From Verticillium longisporum (taxonomy: Eukaryota; Ascomycota; Sordariomycetes; Glomerellales; Plectosphaerellaceae): 64,000 nt of DNA. Location: NCBI GenBank assembly GCA_019188255.1, contig JAETXT010000007.1:4340001-4404000 (forward strand), written 5' to 3'. Both the position numbers and the translations under genes were made by a program. Shown here piece by piece: positions 11,127-22,811 of this stretch. The notes under the pieces are model-generated. The model was not told the origin of the DNA, ran no database searches, and saw nothing but the letters and a program-made list of their open reading frames with translations. Each line of letters starts with the position of its first letter. Within the stretch, counting starts at the first letter, position 1.

Positions 11127-13179
11127 ATGGGACGCCCACCCGCATATATCTTTGTCGTCAGGTTGGTGTCCCTTCCGAGTGCATGCCTTCTCCAACAACC
11201 CCTCACCTTCGTACTGGTCTCCCACCTCGAATGACGTTTGAGCTGACTTGGCCTCGCGCCCGCGCAGACACGGAGCTCGACTCGACCAGGCTGACAAGAA
11301 GTGGCATCTGTCCTCGCCGACACCCTACGATCCTCCTCTGACCTACGGCGGCTGGCTGCAGGCGCAGGCTGCCGGTGCCAGGATCGCCGCCATCCTCCGG
11401 CAGGTGCAAGAAGACGCCAGCACCGACTCTCCGACAGCTCCGAGCAAGAAGAGGAAGTTCAAGATTGTTATCCACAGCTCGCCCTTTCTACGATGCATAC
11501 AAACATCCGTCGCCATCAGCGCAGGACTGGCCCATGCCGCACCCCAAGCCACAGCCACACCACCCCATCACCACTCCAGCACAGCCTCTGAGAAGAACAA
11601 TCCGCTGTCGGCCGACCCCAGCGAGCAGCCACTGTCGGGCGTCATCCAATAGACCCCCATCCGATTCGATGCCTTCCTCGGAGAATGGCTGAACCCCGAA
11701 TACTTTGAAGCCATTGCTCGCCCGCCGAGCTCGCAACACATGCTCGGCACCGCCAAGGTCGCGCTCCTCCAACATGAGACCATCAGCGCCTACGAGAGCT
11801 CTCGTCCCCATGCAAGCTCCATGGCCTCACAGTCTCATGGCCAGCTCTGGAGCAGCCCCAAAATGTCAGCTGCGAACGACCGGGCGAGCTCGGTAGACTC
11901 CAATTCGCCCTTGGGTCTCGATGGCCTGCCCGCCATGGCCAGCGCCCTGCCGAGGAATCGCGCCGGCAGCGCGAACAGCGCCTCGAGTAACAGACGGTCT
12001 ACCAGTCCCGATGACGGATATGTAGCGCCGACGCCCAATTATGCCATATCCACCAGCGGAAAGATCCCCGACGGCTACGTCGCGCACGCCCGAGATGCCT
12101 GCGCCGTCGCTGATTATCAGTGGGACTCGATGCAAGAGCCTCTGAACTGGGGTGACGGTGGTGTATTTGGCGAGGAATGGATCTCCATGCACCGGCGGTT
12201 CAGGGCTGGGTTTCAGAAGCTCGTAGACTGGTATGCGACGGCCGAGAGCCCGGCCGAGCTCGTGACTAAGACCGTACAACTCGGCGTAACCACGACACCC
12301 CATGCGCCTGTCTTTGACGATGCCGACGATGACGCAGAGGCTGTGGTCATCCTCGTCTCACACGGCGCAGGCTGTAATGCCATGATCGGCGCCATCACGC
12401 GCCAGCCGGTTCTCATGGATGTCGGCGTGGCCACTGTGACAATGGCTGCGCGAAAGGACAACGTCGACGGCGACGCCCCTATTGTTCCATTCGGCGATCC
12501 CAGCGCGCCGATGGTGCCGGGCAAGATCCCGATTGATCAGTACTATGACCTGAAGATCCAAGCGAGCAACGACCATCTGCGTAATATGTCCTCTACTGGC
12601 GGTGGCCTCTCGCGCGCAGCATCCACCTCTTCGGCCCATGTTCACACGCCACATCCTCAGGCCAGAGGCCGCGTTTCGACCATGTCGTCCGCGACGGGAT
12701 TGGGATTTCACGACTTTGATCTCGGCGGTTCCAGGAGCAATTCGGCCAACGCCAACCTTGCGAGCATGCGGCGCACATCTTACACAACGTCGCCCATGCC
12801 TCGAGGCATCGCGCTTAACACGACCGGTATCACTGTCGGCAGCGGCGCCACAACCTTTAGCCAGCCCGTGTCGACGGGTCTCTGGTCGCCCTCGAGTCCT
12901 GTCGTCAGGCGCAGCGAAAGCGACGACGACGACCTCTTTCCCGACTTTGACGGCCGGCGATTCGCGACGCCCAAGGCGCCAAGCCCAGAACTGATCTCCC
13001 CGTCAGGCAGCCATCCGCTGCAGAACATTAGAGAGGAGCAGCCTAGGACCGTGCGGTCTCCCCACAGGCTGCAGGAGATCTCCAGGCCGCCATCGAGGGA
13101 CGGAGACGACAGGATGGAGGAGACGGTCCAGGCGGTGCCGGTTGCCAGTACGGGGGCTGGGGGTCTGTGGGGCGCGTGA
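11127..13179 (+). CDS. Histidine phosphatase superfamily protein with an in-frame TAG
   Basis: Phosphoglycerate-mutase-like (histidine phosphatase, branch 1) protein; substrate unknown. Exon 1 is 11127-11161, the intron 11162-11267 (GTTGGT...GCGCAG), and exon 2 runs to the stop at 13179; the split codon restores VVRHGARLD with catalytic His13. Arg87 sits in SSPFLRCIQTS and the second catalytic His377 in LVSHGAGCNAMIGA. A long Ser/Ala-rich insertion separates the two halves and a low-complexity acidic/Ser-rich tail follows. A TAG at 11650-11652 (codon 140) interrupts the frame exactly before TPIRFDAFLGEWL, which is conserved-looking coding sequence. No GT-AG intron removes it: the only nearby GTs are GTCGGC, GTCGGG and GTCATC, and there is no branch point. 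It could be a base error, a nonsense allele, or a UAG-to-UGG edited codon. Without the stop the protein is 648 residues. Confidence 0.83.
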
Positions 13180-13757
13180 AGCATCATCCGCGTGTGATGC
13201 GTCGCGATGCGGAAAGTGAACATGTCGAGCGTACAGAATGTCTGATCGGAGTATGGGCGTTGGTTGGTCGGTCGGAAAGCCAGGGTTGGGAAATCATAGC
13301 ATGGCACTGGAACGAGGGCAAAAGGATCCTCCCACCTCGAAGAGAAGGAAGAAGAAGAAAAGTCGGGTGACGAATGGCGTTGAATCATGAGTTTCCCCAT
13401 TTCCAATTTGAGAGCGTTGACTACCATGAGGGCTTGTTTTCTAATCATACTCGTCCTTGACACTTCTGGGGAAATGGTTCAAATCGCTTGCTTCAGATAC
13501 ACCAACAGACACGTAAGACAATGATTGTTGGCAGGAATAAAAAAGAAATCGAAAATTCATAGCTGGAGATGCTGGAAGAAAAACGGTCTAGCTGTGTGTG
13601 CCACCTCGTCTACATCTCCAACACGAGCAAGCACCCATGAGTTCTTGTCCTATGTACACACTCTCCTCCCCTCCTCGTCTACCGACGTCATGTCTAGCCT
13701 GCCTCTTCAAGGCAAGTGCCACCTCTCTTTCACTTTTCTTTTCCGCACTAGAAGCGT
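13180..13757. other. Convergent 3' region
   Basis: Lies between the stop of the phosphatase-like gene and the stop of the carrier gene. It presumably holds both 3' UTRs and poly(A) sites. No gene is seen. Confidence 0.6.
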
Positions 13758-14879
13758 TTAGCCGCCAAACGCCTTGTTCATGGCCTGGTGCGCCAGCTCG
13801 ACACCGAGGAAGGTGGCGGCGTTGGCGGGCACGGCTCTCGCGAGCGCGGGGCCGAATCCGGGGAAGAAGGCCTTGAGGCCGCCGTTCGTGTAGACGCCGC
13901 GCACGACGCCGCCAATGGTGACGTGGCCCTCGGCGGTCTGCAGCCTGCTCTTGACTGTGTCGACGGGGAAGACGGGAATCCACATGGCGATACCGGCGGC
14001 GGCACCGGCGGCGGTGATGGCGGGCAGGGAGATTTGTCCCGTGCTCTCGCCGGTGATGGGGTCCTTGGGGGTGAGACGGCGCTTGATGTACTCGTAGGCG
14101 GCGAAGTAGGCGGCGGAGCCAGGGCCGTCACGGGCGAGGGTAGCGGCGGAGCCGCGGAAGACGGAGCGCAAGCCACCCTCGGCATAGAGCTGGCGGACGA
14201 CGTCGTAAGGGCCCTTGTAGCGCGGCGCCTGGCCGGGCTGGAGCTTCTGGGACTGGACCTGGAGGATGACCTTGATGCGCTCAAAGGGAGCGGTGATGGC
14301 CGTCATGGGAATGGCGGAGAAGAAGCCGGCAGCGGCGGTCTGGCCGATCGTGAGGGGCTGCGAGGCGGGGTGTTCGGGGTAGATGCTGCGGACAATGTCC
14401 TTGCCGAGGTCGTAGGCCCAGAAGGAGACGGCGACTGGCGGGGATGGTCAGAGGAGGACTGTTTGCGAAGGCCAGCAAGGCAGGTGGGAGACGGGAGGAC
14501 ACTCACACATGGGGGTCACGCCAACGAGGGGCGCAGAGACACCGGCGTACAGACCACGGCCGAGGCCATCGCGAGCAATGCTCTTCCGGACAACGTCAAT
14601 GGCGGACGTGTAGACGCCCTTGTCGGCGGTCTGCAGGCGGACCTTGACGAGATCGAAGGGGTGGCCGACAATGACGGCACAGATGCCACCAAAGCCACCG
14701 GCAGCGAGGGAGCGCAGCTGGGCGGCGCCAGCGCTGACGGCCTTTTTCGCATCTTCCTTGGCCTCAGCCTTGGTCTCGGGGATGTGAGGGACCTTGTCGG
14801 CAACAGCGGCAGGCAGGTTCGTCTGGACTGCCTCGTTAACCTTGGCAGCCGCCGCCGCGGGGTCGGTTGAAGGGGCCAT
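13758..14879 (-). CDS. crc1: Mitochondrial carnitine/acylcarnitine carrier
   Basis: Six-helix inner-membrane solute carrier, best matched to the carnitine/acylcarnitine carrier (yeast Crc1, Aspergillus AcuH), which exchanges acylcarnitine for carnitine during acetyl/acyl-unit import. Exons 14507-14879 and 13758-14434 with a 72-bp intron (GTGAGT...CGCCAG) give 349 aa. All three carrier signatures are present: HPFDLVKVRLQ, APFERIKVILQ and FPVDTVKSRLQ. The N-terminus (about 60 residues, Ala/Lys-rich, MAPSTDPAAAAAKV) is longer than in yeast, as is common in filamentous fungi. The frame is intact. Substrate assignment rests on overall resemblance, so another SLC25 member is possible. Confidence 0.88.
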
Positions 14880-16406
14880 TGTGTTGTGAGGGGAAGGGGA
14901 AGAGGAGGTTGGTGAGACCTCGAGGAGGGCGCGTGAGGGATGAGGATGCGACGAGACGGGCTCCGCGATCAATTGGTGGTGAGATGAGAATGTCGAGATG
15001 CCTGCTGTTTCGACTGGGTCTCTTCGACAAGAAAAACCAAGCGTCTCTGCGTGGCAGGTCGCGCGCGTCAAAAGTGAGGTTTGGGAGGAGGAGGAGGTGG
15101 TGGTAGTGGTGAATGCAGAAAAGAGAAAGGGTTCCGTCGGCCCTTGCGAAACAGATCTCGAGCTTGCCCTGGAGCTACTAAGGCAGTAGCACTCGGTAGG
15201 TAGGTGCTAGATCGTGCCTGCACACTGCAATCCCGGTTACGTCACAGCCGCAGCCTCGGCACGTCTATCGGTTGCTCTTTCCGAGGAGATATTGTGGTGA
15301 AAATCGAAGCGTTTTCTGAGGAGATTTGAAGCAAACTGATTATTTTCCAAATCAATTTCAAAGATCAAAGCATCAAGAGTCAAGATGGAAGAATTGGTGG
15401 AATAGGAAATTTCCCCAACTCGTCACCCATTCACATGTCAACTCGCCCACGTTTTCGCACATTTCACAGTCCAAAGCCCCTCCCCCCAAGAATCGGACCC
15501 CATTCCCCCCTTCCCCCAAAGCCCCAAGCGCCGGTCCCCCCAAAGCCCCAGCCGAAGCCTCTCGTGCCTCGGTCGTTCGGCTCATTTCCCTTCTGAGCGG
15601 CCCTCTGTAAGTTCGACCTGCCCCTCCATCGTGGGGTTCACCCAAATAGCGTGGGGGCGGTGAGTCGGGGAGGGTGCAGTACACGGAAGAAAGAAGCTGA
15701 CCCAGCGCCAGCCAGATGCCATACACCAGATGGTCAGCACCGTTCGACCGGCTGCGGCAAAGAGTCCTGGAGGCGGCTTGGCCCAAGGCACGATGGCAGC
15801 CTGTATCGTCATTTGCACCTGTCACTTGATCCCGGCAAGGCTGCATGGCACGTATGACCTCGAAGCTCCCGGCCGGGCGGGCGGATCTCATCTTCCCTGT
15901 CCCACTGGTGTGCTGCCATGCGTGCGGTGCTGTGGCTTGCTTCTCTCCGGTGTCGATCGTCGACAGGAGTAGATTGTGCCGAGCCTCCAAGCATCACTAG
16001 TCATCCCAAGCTTCCGTTTCGACGGCGGAGGGCAGTTGGGTATCCATATATATCTCTCTGCTGACGGGTCGTTTGTGCTCATGCAATGATGAGAGAGTAA
16101 AAAAAAAATGTACACGTCTCTCCTAGTCTCTGACATGAAGAGAAGACAACTCAATAAACATGCACCTCCTGTGAAGAGTAGGGAGGGGGGAAAGACCCTC
16201 CAACATTCGTTCGTGAAAACCAGAACACCGAGACAATGCCCAAAATTGCCTGCCTCTACACACTCGTGAAACCAAATAGCGCGCCTCTCCAAACAGGGCA
16301 TCCGACTTGCAAAAAAACAGGGAGACCAAACGGAATAAATCTAGTCCGTCTTGATCTCGTCTATGCGCCCGGCAAAGGTCGGCCGCGGTAACCCCGGAAA
16401 CCCGCT
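14880..16406. other. Intergenic between zinc transporter 3' end and carrier 5' end
   Basis: Both neighbours are on the minus strand. It contains a C-rich stretch at about 15475-15550 with repeated CCCCAAAGCCCC-like words, and a GGTAGGTAGG motif near 15196. No gene is supported. Confidence 0.55.
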
Positions 16407-18350
16407 CTAAAAGCCCCTCGGACTCACCACCGCCGGCGACAGCAGCCTGCCGGCGCCGCACCAGCAGTTCGTCTCGCCCTCCCGCTCGACCTGCACGACA
16501 ATGTCAATGTTGTGCGCCAGCAGGTGTTCCCTGACGCGGTCGCGCACGTCATCAATAGCCGCCCCGCGCGCCGCCTGCACGTGCACGATGCCGCGCAGCT
16601 TCTCGCCGGCGCCGCCCTGGGCGGTGAGGATGTCGTCGATCCAGAACTTGGGCACGCTATAGCTCACGACGCCGCGCTGCTGCGTGATACCCGCGAGCGT
16701 GTTGCGCAGGCTGTACTCGACACGATCAGGGATGCTGAGGAGCAGGTTGCGCCCCGACGAGATGAGGAGCGGCCAGGCTGCCAGCACAATGAGCACCGAG
16801 ACGACAATACCCGCCACGGCGTCCCACCAGGTGTAGCCCGTGTACATGGTCAGAATGGTTGAGATGGTCACGGCCACGCTGCCCATGAGGTCGGCAAGAA
16901 CGTGGAGGAAGATGCCGTGCATGTTCTCGTTGTGGTGGCCATGGTCGTGGTCGTGGCTGTGATCGTGGCTGTGGCCATGGTCGTGGTCGTGGTGGTCGTC
17001 CGTCTTCTTGCTGCTGGGGCACGAGCCTCCGCCATGCGAGTGTCCGTGGTCGTGGCCGTGATGGTGGTGGTGACCGAAAGCCACGAGCCCCACGACGTTA
17101 ACGAGGCCGCCGAGCACGCTGATGGTGAGCAGCTCGGACAACCTCTTTGGTGGCGTCCCCTCCATCATGCGCTCAAACGCCTCCCCGATAATCTCGACGC
17201 TCAGAAGCCTGCATGATGCGCGTCAGCATGATTAGACTTTCAGGCTGCACACGCGCCGGGACAATAAACTCACACTAGGAGAATGCCGTTGGCGAAACCG
17301 CTCAACGTCTCGACCTTTCCCAGGCCATAAGGGAACCGCTCGCTCGGCGGCCACTTGCTCATAACAGCGGCGCAGAGCCCGACCAACAAAGCGAAACAGT
17401 CGAAGAACATGTGTACTGTATCGCTGAGCAGGCCGAGCGAGCTCGTGGCATAGGCGTAAAAGGCCTGGACGCCCATGAAGGAGAAGTTGAGGCTGTGGAT
17501 CGATGGGGTCAGTGCATGTTACAGGACGGCGGCGGGTGGCAGCAGTGGGCTGGACGTACGACAAAAAGTAGAAGATGCGCCGCGAGTCCTTCTCGACCAG
17601 AATCGAGTGGAGGAAGGGGAAGCTCGGTGTGACGCGCAACAAGAGCTTGGAGAAGAAAGATGGGTTCGAATGACCGTGGCCATGGCCATGGCTGTGGCCG
17701 TGCCCAAGGCCATGTGCATGATCGTGGGAATGTCCGTGGCTGTGATTATGGTCGTGTCCATAACCATGACCATGGTCGTGATCATGATCGTGATCGTGGT
17801 CATGGTATCCGGCCGTCTTCTCCCCAAAGGAGTCAACCTTGGGGGTTATAATCTCCCGGCCGCCAGGCGTTCTCTCGGTCTGCCAGCCTTCTACCTGCGA
17901 TAGCGGTGTCGGCGGCAACTTCTCGCGCAGGTGGATCGAGCTCGTCGAGTTTGGTCGGTGGGACGTGTGGCCGCCAATGACACGCGCCAAGGTGTGGCTG
18001 TGGTTCGGCCCATGGTCGTGGGGGTGCAAGCAAGTGCTCGAGTGGGTGTGGGAGTGTAGTTCGGGGCGGGATTGAGGATAGGATTCAGGTCTGTCGTGGG
18101 AACCGGATCGATCGTGGGTCAGGTGGGTGTAGGATGCGTGGTCATGTTCGTAGTTGTGATTGTGGTTGTGTTGGTGCTGGTGATCGTGCGCGTGCCCAAC
18201 ACCCAGGCTCTGGCTGTGGGCGTGCAGCCCATTGCCAGTCATGGTGGACTTGAGGGTCTGGAGAGAGGGTGGGGAGTGCGAGTGGGAATGCATGTGTTGG
18301 CGGTGCGCGTGTGGCAGCGCGGACGAGGGTAGAGCATACGAAGATGCCAT
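16407..18350 (-). CDS. msc2: Histidine-rich CDF zinc transporter, MSC2/ZnT5-like
   Basis: Cation diffusion facilitator that moves Zn2+ from cytosol into the secretory pathway (yeast Msc2, animal ZnT5/7). Exons 17560-18350, 17274-17492 and 16407-17208, with introns of 67 and 65 bp, total 1812 nt and give 603 aa in a closed frame. Residues 1-235 form a cytosolic tail packed with His-Asp and His-Gly pairs. The membrane domain follows (FYFLSLNFSFMGVQAFYAYA). The two CDF metal-site motifs are visible: SLGLLSDTVHMFFD and FLHVLADLMGS. The cytosolic loop between helices IV and V is again a long His cluster (HDHGHSHDHSHDHDHGHHN). A C-terminal cytosolic domain ends in a Cys-containing tail (NCWCGAG). 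It is shorter than yeast Msc2, lacking the extra N-terminal helices. Confidence 0.94.
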
Positions 18351-18560
18351 ATCGTATCGGGTGGGAGATGGATGCTTGTAGTGATGCTGCGATGGTTCCG
18401 GAAGAGGCTAGCAAAGACTTGTTTTCGTTTGAACAGGTCGGTCGTGGTCGTGGATCAGTTCGGGTACCAGAGGACTGGTCGAAGCTCGAGACGGGTTCCG
18501 ACAGGGCTCGAGTCGTGGCAATGCAAAAGGCAAAATGCTGGGTGGTGCAACGTCAGAAAT

Positions 18561-18599
<39 letters not shown>

Positions 18600-20359
18600 G
18601 TGTCTTTTTCGTATCCACCAACCACCGACCCTGTGTCTTGCAATGTTTACCCCCAATTGATGGAGAACAACGCTCCAACAGAGGCGTGTGCTCCGTGGTT
18701 TGGCGAGAATAGTTCGTGACACTGCGTCGCCACGGTTCTGGGCCGGGGTTGGGGTGTCTTGGGTGTTTTCTCCCCCCTCTTCTGCTCTGATCTAGAGGGC
18801 GGCTTGCCCCCTCCGACTGTCTCGCACAGGCGACACAAGGCGTTCAGGGGTTCGACGATGACGAGGCTACAGACAGTGGATGCGACAGGCGACCTTTTTT
18901 TCCCTTTCGTTTTTCCTTCCGGTGCGAGAGGGGTTCCCGGATCTGGTGGTGGGAGGGCTGTACTGGCGGAGCCCGTGGAGGATGACGGCGAGGAGGAGGA
19001 GGAGGGACAATCGTCGTCAGTTGGATTCCAGACGGGGCAACGTCGTCACTGTGAAGGCCGTGCCTGGAGGACGGACCCAGGCGGGAACAAATGTTTATGA
19101 AGAGCGAGGCGCGCCCCCGTCGTTTGCAAGGTGCCCCAGCTTGTCAGGCCCCGTGCAGAGGCGACCAGGAGGCCAAGATGCCAGGAGGTACATGTACTGT
19201 ACCATGTACACAAGCACAGTAGCGCGAATGTGGCCTGGCGGCGACTGGGCGGACGACTACCTCCCCTTTCAGATGCCGCATCCCAGCCGCACCCCTGCAG
19301 GTTCTCTTCCCATTGTGGGGAGGTGCCTTGGGTGCCTCGACACGTTCACGGCCGAGACGGCAGCCATTGGCCCTGTAGACCCCCTGTAGGCCCCTCTCCC
19401 CCTCCCCTGTGGATGTGGCCAGAGAGGTGCATCGTGGCACTATGGAGACGCTGGCGGCAGGGCCGCTCCCCGCGATAATCTCTGTTGAGCGCAGCGGCTA
19501 TACCTGCGCTCTTTGCCCTTGTTGCACTAACAGCAGCCATCTTGGCAAGCTTGGGCACTCACTGATAGACCAAGGTCGTGACCGTGACGCTTTGCTGATC
19601 TGGGCAGCTCGATTGGCCATCGCGGGGCAAACTGCACCAGCATAATAATAAACAACCTCACCGACTTGCTTTTGATCACGTCTTGCGCTCACGCTCTCCA
19701 GATAGATTGGTTTCGTAGCTTTTTCATCGGATCAATTGACGGATTCAGGACGAGGCACCGGCCGTCGACCTCTGGCCGTCGACTGCCGACCATGCGACCG
19801 TGCGACAATGCGACGCATCCTAATAATGACGGGCGCAGAGTTTATTGCCCCTGAAGCCCATTGAGCCGGAGGCGTCGTGTTGAGGTTAGTCCAGCGCCTT
19901 GATGAGGTAATGTGGGTAGACGCGTCGAAAACGGCAACTCTCTCTCTGTGTCTCTCTCTGTGTCTCTTGCCTCTTGCAGTGACTAGTGTCCTCATCCGAT
20001 GATGCTCCGACTCAAAGATAACGACTTTCTTATCGCTGCTTCAGTCCCTTCCCACCGAACCTCACCGAGAAGTCATGATCTACATGTTACTGCATGTGCA
20101 TGTGAATAGGGTCTTTGGGTCTTTCTCAGGAAGGTCACGAGGGCCACGTCGCTGCCGTGAAACCACCTTCTACAATATACCCATGTGTTTTTTTTTTCTC
20201 TGCCTGCATTATTACTGGCGAACGACACCACTCTTTTGACCACAGGCATCACGCCCATCCCCACAAGGCATCCTGAGATGACACCTTGCATGGGCCGCTC
20301 AAACTGACATATTTCTCTTCTCACCAAGACGACCTGCGCTGCCCGCTTATACACGCAAC
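18351..20359. other. Divergent intergenic region, zinc transporter / ALG1
   Basis: Two kilobases shared upstream of the divergent zinc transporter and ALG1 genes. Besides the CT microsatellite it has a GTACATGTAC-type palindromic patch near 19190-19210 and a CTCTCTGTGTCTCT low-complexity stretch near 19937. No gene is supported. Confidence 0.55.
18564..18597. repeat. (CT)n microsatellite
   Basis: About 17 uninterrupted CT dinucleotides in the 5' flank of the zinc transporter. It reads as a GA tract on the coding strand, a common feature of fungal promoters and leaders. Confidence 0.95.
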
Positions 20360-21777
20360 ATGGCTCTCGTCAACCTCATCACCTCCACCGCCCTGGTCAC
20401 AATATTCATGACTCTGGGCATTTTTTTCTACGCGCCTCACCTTGTTGGCTTCATACCCACGCGCTACGTCCCTTCAGCCGATGCCAGGGACGACCACATC
20501 CAGGTCCTCGTCCTCGGTGACGTGGGAAGGAGTCCGCGGATGCAATATCATGCCATCAGTGTCGTCAAAAATGGAGGGCGAGTTGATCTAGTCGGCTACA
20601 ACGAGTCACCTCTTCACCCACAACTTGTCGATCATGACCGGGCGACCCTCTATCCTTTGCCTGAACTCCCGGCTTTGTTGAAGAACAAGAAGCTGCCCTT
20701 CTTCATCCTAGGCCCTCTCAAGGTCATCTGGCAGGCGTGTGCCACCTTCCATGTCATGGCCTACCAGGCTCCTGCGAGCCGCTGGATCATCATCCAGAAC
20801 CCGCCCTCCATCCCGACCCTCCACCTGGCCCTCATCATCTCCGTCCTCCGAGGCAGCCACCTTCTCGTGGACTGGCACAACTACGGCTGGTCCATCCTGG
20901 CCACGACCCGTGGCCGCTCCAACCGCTTCGTGCAGACCTACCTGGAATACGAGTCATTCTTCGGCCGCATCACGCCAACGGCCAACCTCACCGTCACCGA
21001 CGCCATGGCCCGCCAGCTCCGCAAACCTCCTTACAGCTTCGAGAAGCCCATCTTCACCCTGCACGACCGTCCCGCCGACATCTTCCAGCCCATCCTCGAC
21101 GCCGCCACCCGCAGGAAGACCCTCGCCCGGGTCCTGGCCGCCGCCTCCGTCACCGACGCCACGACCTCGGCGCCCCTGGTCGACGGCATCCTGCGCGGCG
21201 ACATTCGCCTCATCGTCAGCAGCACCTCCTGGACCCCCGACGAAGACTTCAACCTCCTCCTCTCGGCCCTCGTCGCCTACGCCGACGGCGACCGCGCCGA
21301 GACGCGGCCCCTGCTCGCCATCATCACGGGCAAAGGCCCGCAAAAGGCCGCGTACGAGGACAAGATTCTGCGGCTCACGAGCGACGGGCGCCTCACCGGC
21401 ATCCAGATCAAGACGGCGTTCCTCACCATCGAGGACTACGCTGCGCTTCTGGCCGTCGCCGATCTCGGCGTCTGCCTGCACATGTCGAGCTCGGGCGTCG
21501 ACCTGCCGATGAAGGTCGTCGACATGTTTGGCGCCGGCCTGCCTGTCGCGGCGTATTCTGACTATGAGAGCTTTGGCGAGCTGATCAAGGAGGGGAGAAC
21601 GGGTGTGGGTTCGAGACGGCCGAGGACCTCGAGGCCGTGCTGAGACGGCTTCTCAGCGACGAGGGCAGGGACGAGCTCGCCTTCTTGAAGAGGGGGGCTG
21701 TGGAGGAGGGGCGGCTGCGGTGGGACACGGAATGGGATCGAGTCGTCGGGAGGGTTGTCGGTCTGGTTGACCCTTGA
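20360..21777 (+). CDS. alg1: ALG1 beta-1,4-mannosyltransferase, with a one-base frame slip
   Basis: ER enzyme that adds the first mannose to GlcNAc2-PP-dolichol in N-glycan assembly, GT33 family. A single N-terminal membrane anchor (TALVTIFMTLGIFFYAP) precedes a cytosolic GT-B domain. Family landmarks include LVLGDVGRSPRMQYHA, WIIIQNPPSIPTL, LVDWHNYGWSIL, and near the C-terminus LGVCLHMSSSGVDLPMKVVDMFG. The uninterrupted frame ends early at 21643 in an out-of-family tail. Shifting by one base at the G run 21607-21609 continues as FETAEDLEAVLRRLL and ends at 21775-21777 after VVGLVDP, as expected. I therefore read it as one gene with a missing G, probably a sequence error. No introns are apparent. 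Confidence 0.93.
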
Positions 21778-22051
21778 GCTGTGTTGCTGTACTTTCATAC
21801 ATCACTCGACGGCATAAAATTTCATACGAGTCAAGACACTGTTTTGTCCCATTCGTTCGTTCCCTGTGCGAGAATGGCTGTTGAAGATGCAAAGAAGGCA
21901 TTACTGGTGGGCTCCTGGTCATGCGCCATGCTCGACGGGGCAATAACACCCAACTCTGTGCAAATTGCATCGCGATGTGAAGACGAAATCTTTGTTGATA
22001 TGCCTCAAATGTCAGCAAAACTACATTCATCGGGGCGGGTGCACAAGTCGC

Positions 22052-22058
22052 AAAAAAA
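22052..22058 (-). terminator. RNA polymerase III T-run terminator of tRNA-Val
   Basis: Seven consecutive A on the plus strand, that is TTTTTTT on the tRNA strand, immediately after the discriminator base. Confidence 0.85.
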
Positions 22059-22133
22059 TGATTCAGGGGAGGCTCGAACTCCCGACCTTCAGTGTGTTAG
22101 ACTGACGTGATAAACCAACTACACCACCGAACC
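22059..22133 (-). tRNA. tRNA-Val (anticodon AAC)
   Basis: Full cloverleaf on the minus strand. The 7-bp acceptor stem GGTTCGG/CTGAATC has two G-U pairs. The D arm contains AGTTGG. The anticodon stem TCAGT/ACTGA has loop CTAACAC (anticodon AAC). The T stem GGGAG/CTCCC encloses TTCGAGC. The discriminator is A. No intron. The body closely resembles fungal tRNA-Val(AAC). Confidence 0.93.
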
Positions 22134-22811
22134 AATTGTTGAATGGGGAGTCGAAAATAGCGCTTCATCATGCCACCACTCACTCTACTGTGCCTCAATT
22201 CACTCTTGTTCATTGAGCGCGTGGGGGTCACGTTGATAGTGGGGGCGCAAACGACATGATCCTCGATCCTCGTCTGAAGATGCTGCACCTCTGGTATTGC
22301 AGTTGCATGACGATTCATTGAATTTCAGATGTTCACAAGAGGAAGGAAAAAACCAATAGAGTATTTTGACCCTTGTTTGTCAGTTTTTACACGTTTGTTC
22401 CGGCCGCTCTGTCCATCATGCTCGTAGTCTGCCTTGTTGGCCCATTTCCCGACCTTGACATGAATCCGGGCCGTCGCCGCGGCACTGGCAACGGCTACGA
22501 TGATACGCAATACTCAATCCTAGATGGCGTCACGGGTCTGCGGAAAGAACTGTTCGCAGCCAAGATATTGAGGTATCAAACGGCGCGAGAGGCAGCCTGC
22601 AGCCTGCAGCCTGTGGGCAGCCTCGCAAGCTATGCGGTGAAGCAACATTAGAAAAGCATATAAAGAACAGACTTCCTGTACTGTTGCCCGGACTGAACTC
22701 AAGACAGACTCAATTTGTTATCAATCTGACGCCAACGCTTTTGCCTGCCTTCTTCACCTGCTTCCATCGCCCCGTTCCAAACCCAACCGCCCGCACTTGT
22801 CACTTTCCAGA

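Larger units (their letters stand above)
21778..22811. other. Intergenic between ALG1 and the dynamin-like gene, holding one tRNA
   Basis: Apart from the tRNA-Val gene and its terminator, I see no coding sequence. The last 120 bases before 22812 are C/T-rich, like a leader. Confidence 0.6.
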
